From Cloeon dipterum (taxonomy: Eukaryota; Arthropoda; Insecta; Ephemeroptera; Baetidae): DNA of 64,000 nt. A program made the position numbers and the translations under genes. The notes under the pieces were generated by a model. The model was not told the origin of the DNA. It saw nothing but the letters and a program-made list of their open reading frames with translations, and did not search any database. Each line of letters begins with the position of its first letter. Positions within the stretch are counted from its first letter, which is position 1. Positions 61,115 to 64,000 of the stretch are shown piece after piece. The stretch lies in NCBI RefSeq assembly GCF_949628265.1, contig NC_088789.1, forward strand, positions 34,465,883 through 34,529,882, given 5' to 3'.

Positions 61115-61830
61115 TAATACACCCTGAGCAGGTGAAAGGACTCGGGACAAAACATCGAAGAAATGAAAATTTTGTGAAAAACTGGTGATTTTCCGTGATT
61201 ACCCTGAAAAAGGTGAGCCTACCCTGAGAAAGGTGGGTCTACCGTGAGTAAGGGTCACCAATCCTGAGGGTGTGCCTTAATGTACACCGATAAATTTAGT
61301 CTTTGCAACTTAATTTTCTGTCAAACACCCTGAAAATCACCTTCAAAAGGTATACTTACCCTGAATATTCAAAGGTTTTTCTGCCCTGAGAATACCCTGA
61401 GAAAAATTATAATTGACAAGGAGTATTTAAATGAGCAGTATCTTCAAAACAACCTGAGATAAGGTTTTTTCACTACCCTGACCAAGTTCAGTACCCTGAA
61501 AAAGGGTAGAGATCCAATTTTTTTGACAACTCTACATTTCAAATGAAAATGTTTATCTTGAGGTTGAATCGAATTTCTAAATCACCCTGAAAATCACCTT
61601 CAAAATTATACATACCCTGAATATTCAAAGGTTGGTCTACCCTGAAAACACCCTGAGAAATCTAAAATTGGTGAGGAGTATTAAAATGAAAAGTATCTTC
61701 AAAAATAGAGAATTCTTACTACCCTGAGTATTTTATTACCCAGAAACAGTTTTTTGACAAAAATATTAACCCTGAGATTTAAATCACCCTGAAAAATACC
61801 TTTCAAGTGCAAAGCCTGAGAAAAATCCTT
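61115..61830 (-). repeat. CAGGGT word block with a period of about 257 bp
   Basis: Two units begin near 61,326 and 61,583 with CACCCTGAAAATCACCTTCA and continue through TACCCTGAATATTCAAAGGT, ACCCTGAGAAA, GGAGTATT and AGTATCTTCAAAA. Confidence 0.8.
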
Positions 61831-62744
61831 GTTGAATAATAAATTGAGAGGGAATTCGGCGGGCGGAATGCGAAACGAGGTGCGACGCTCGAAATTGAAG
61901 TGTAATTGGCTCGGAATAAACACGTGTGGCGTGTGTGTGTATGTGTGTGTGTGCGCGAGTAATGTATTCTTCAGAAGCATAGAGCCGCGAGCAGAACGGC
62001 TCCCACCGGCGCGTCTGCTGGATTTATGGGCGGGTCAAAGGTCGCCCGCGTGACTCTCGACAGCCAAAACAAACCCGAAGCTCTTCATCGCGCGCGGCGG
62101 CGGCTGCGGCTGCTGCACCCTCCGTTTTATTACCCTGGAGCAACCCTCGCTCGATACAAGTTCGAAATTGGTCATTATCTCGCGGCCGGGCAGCAAAGAA
62201 AGGGTTTTATTATTGCCCGGTTGGGTGGGCGTGGCCGCCGAAAGCGATTAAAGGTAATGAGCAGCCGCGTGAGAAAATAAGCTCGGCGCTTTTAATTTCG
62301 TAAATAATAATTTCGAATGCATTCGGAAATAAAGGCAGCGGCGTGCGAGATTAGACGCGGCGACAGGCGCAGATTTCGCGCGTAGGAATAATAATGAGAT
62401 TACACAAGAGAGAGCAGCGCAGCAACAACGTACGTAAAAGCTCCGGAGCCAGTTTTATTGCGCGCATTTAACTCTCTCATTGGCAGCCGATCAAAGCAAC
62501 AACCGGAGAGACAGCACTCATTACCGCCGCGCTGCAAAAGGACATCTGCGGACACCTGCATTATATGCATCTCCAGTGTGTGTGTGTAATAATATCGGCG
62601 TTTAGCACCTTTTTCGTGTTGCCACGCCCTCCGAGCCGAGAGAGATGCCAACAATGACCATTATTGCGCGGCCGACACACGTAAGCCGCAGATCGAATCG
62701 CGCAGCGCGCGTTTAATTGTCTCCGCCGCCCGACACTTCTCAGG
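61831..62744. other. Noncoding, no exon seen
   Basis: CpG-containing sequence with a short TG run near 61,930-61,955. No supported exon. Confidence 0.4.
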
Positions 62745-62970
62745 GACGTGAAACACGGACCCTGAAAAAGGTATCATACCCTGAAAAAGGGTAAAACACC
62801 CTGAAAAAGGTGACATACCCTGCAAGCTTACACTGATAAAGGTAATTCGACCTGAGAAAGGTCGAATTAACCTGAAAAAGGTTTTTAACCCTGAATTTGA
62901 CAGTAAAATACCCTGAACCGACCTGAAAATGGCAAAATGTTACCATTAAATGCAAACAACCAGAAAGTTA
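62745..62970 (-). repeat. CAGGGT word block, minus orientation
   Basis: Dense ACCCTGAAAAAGGT words at about 20-30 nt spacing between 62,758 and 62,930, for example CACCCTGAAAAAGGTGACAT. Confidence 0.8.
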
Positions 62971-63689
62971 TCCTAAACCTGTCTGGTTTTACGTACTGAA
63001 CATTTTTCACGTCCCTTTTGTTTGTCGAGAGTGGAATAATATTTAAATACACACACGTGCTGGCATTATAAACATTATTTCCTTTTTACTTTTGGCGGAG
63101 GAATGCCGGGGAAGGCCTTCCTGCCGTAAACGCAAGGTCGTGAGATATTAAACGCTGCGCGCACAGCCGCAGCTCTGGATATTATGTGGGAGCCGAAAAG
63201 ATACAAGATTGCAGAGAGCTCTCGCGCTTATTATTATTATCCGGCGCGGCGCGTCCGTCCAACGCTCACTCCTTGTTGCCTGGCTACAATTCGTGTGGAT
63301 AATATTTCAAAGGCGAGCGAGCGAGCGAGCAGAGCTGAGCAGTGGCACAGCCAGGCGTTTTCCGTTTTTGATTTATCAGTGCCCATTGTAACAGACCTAT
63401 TTATTATAATAACATTGACAATTAAAATTATACCAGCCAACAGCAGCAGCAGCAGCGCGGCGAAACAACCTCCTGCTACACGCACACACACACGCGGACG
63501 TGATTCTCGCCCGCCGTAAATCAACGCGCGCGCACACCCGTGATTTAACCCTTTTCTTTCCTCCGATTATACTAATTAGCATTCGTCTTCTCCGCTCGAC
63601 TCATGAATTTCAATCACGAGAAAGCAGCAGCGCCGATTTTTTCTGCCAAAACACGCCATTTGATTTACGATAGACGCTGGAAAACTTTG
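62971..63689. other. Noncoding, no exon seen
   Basis: Contains a short (CAG)n run near 63,440 and GAGC repeats near 63,315. No exon supported. Confidence 0.4.
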
Positions 63690-63985
63690 TTTTCAGGGTG
63701 ATTGGACCTCCTCAGGGTCTTTTTCAGGTTGTTCCTGACCTGAAAATAAAATTATTTTCAATTCGTGGATCATTTTATTCCAGATTCAGAGCTAAATTAT
63801 TCAGGGTTCGACCTTTTCCAGGGTACTGGTACCTTTATCAGGTCAAGTTAGGACCTGAATCAGGGTTTAACCTGTCATCGGTAAGATTTTTCAAATTTAA
63901 AATCATTATTAAACAGAATGTCAAATTATCCGTGGGTTACCTTTTTCAGGGTGCGACCTTAATCAGGGTAAACACTAAATCCAGC
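63690..63985 (+). repeat. CAGGGT word block, plus orientation
   Basis: The words again read TTTTCAGGGT, ACCTTTTTCAGGGTGC and ACCTTAATCAGGGTAA on the plus strand, a reversal from the block 0.7 kb earlier. It continues to the window edge. Confidence 0.7.
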
Positions 63986-64000
63986 TGTTTAAACACACTG

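Overview
The window is eukaryotic nuclear DNA, most likely from an arthropod and probably an insect. The reasons are GT-AG introns of about 55-100 nt, a secreted S1 protease with a long acidic propeptide, a Thr-rich mucin-like protein, many small fold-back elements, and CpG-rich promoters in otherwise AT-rich DNA. The species cannot be named from sequence alone. I had no searches, so homology statements rest on visible motifs, and exon models were checked by hand for splice sites and reading-frame continuity.

Layout. 1-9,061 has no recognisable gene. It holds blocks of two recurring short words, GGGGAGGT/ACCTCCCC and ACCTTTTTCAGGGT/ACCCTGAAAAAGGT. 9,672-11,499 (+) is a nine-exon S1-family serine protease with a complete His/Asp/Ser triad. 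13.3-34.9 kb (-) is a tandem pair of paralogous genes of unrecognised function, copy A (14,289-26,410) and copy B (27,254-34,495). They reconstruct as 44 exons/2,358 aa and 31 exons/1,688 aa. Every internal junction is phase 1 until the last three exons, and the centre of each gene is an array of near-identical Pro/Glu/Val/Lys-rich exons. 35,055-35,986 (+) is a small secreted Thr-rich mucin-like gene, head to head with copy B. 39,030-39,233 (+) looks like the first coding exon of a PR/SET (PRDM-like) protein behind a GC-rich promoter. From 39,234 to the end I see no further exon, so this is probably its first intron (>24 kb) or a gene desert.

The most unusual content is the paralog pair. A symmetric exon of about 70 codons has been multiplied at three scales: single exon plus intron (273 bp), a seven-to-eight-exon block (1,645/1,918 bp), and the whole gene. 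This resembles titin-PEVK growth, but in a protein I cannot assign. Copy A also carries a 1.8-kb transposon and a fold-back element that copy B lacks, and copy B has an exon that looks like a fusion of three copy-A exons.

The second unusual feature is the ACCCTGAAAAAGGT word. It fills more than a dozen noncoding blocks. Each block has a dominant word orientation or a mixed one, and several have their own higher-order period (about 41, 126, 152, 257, 285 and 309 bp). It therefore behaves as a shared word from which separate local tandem repeats were built, not as one satellite.
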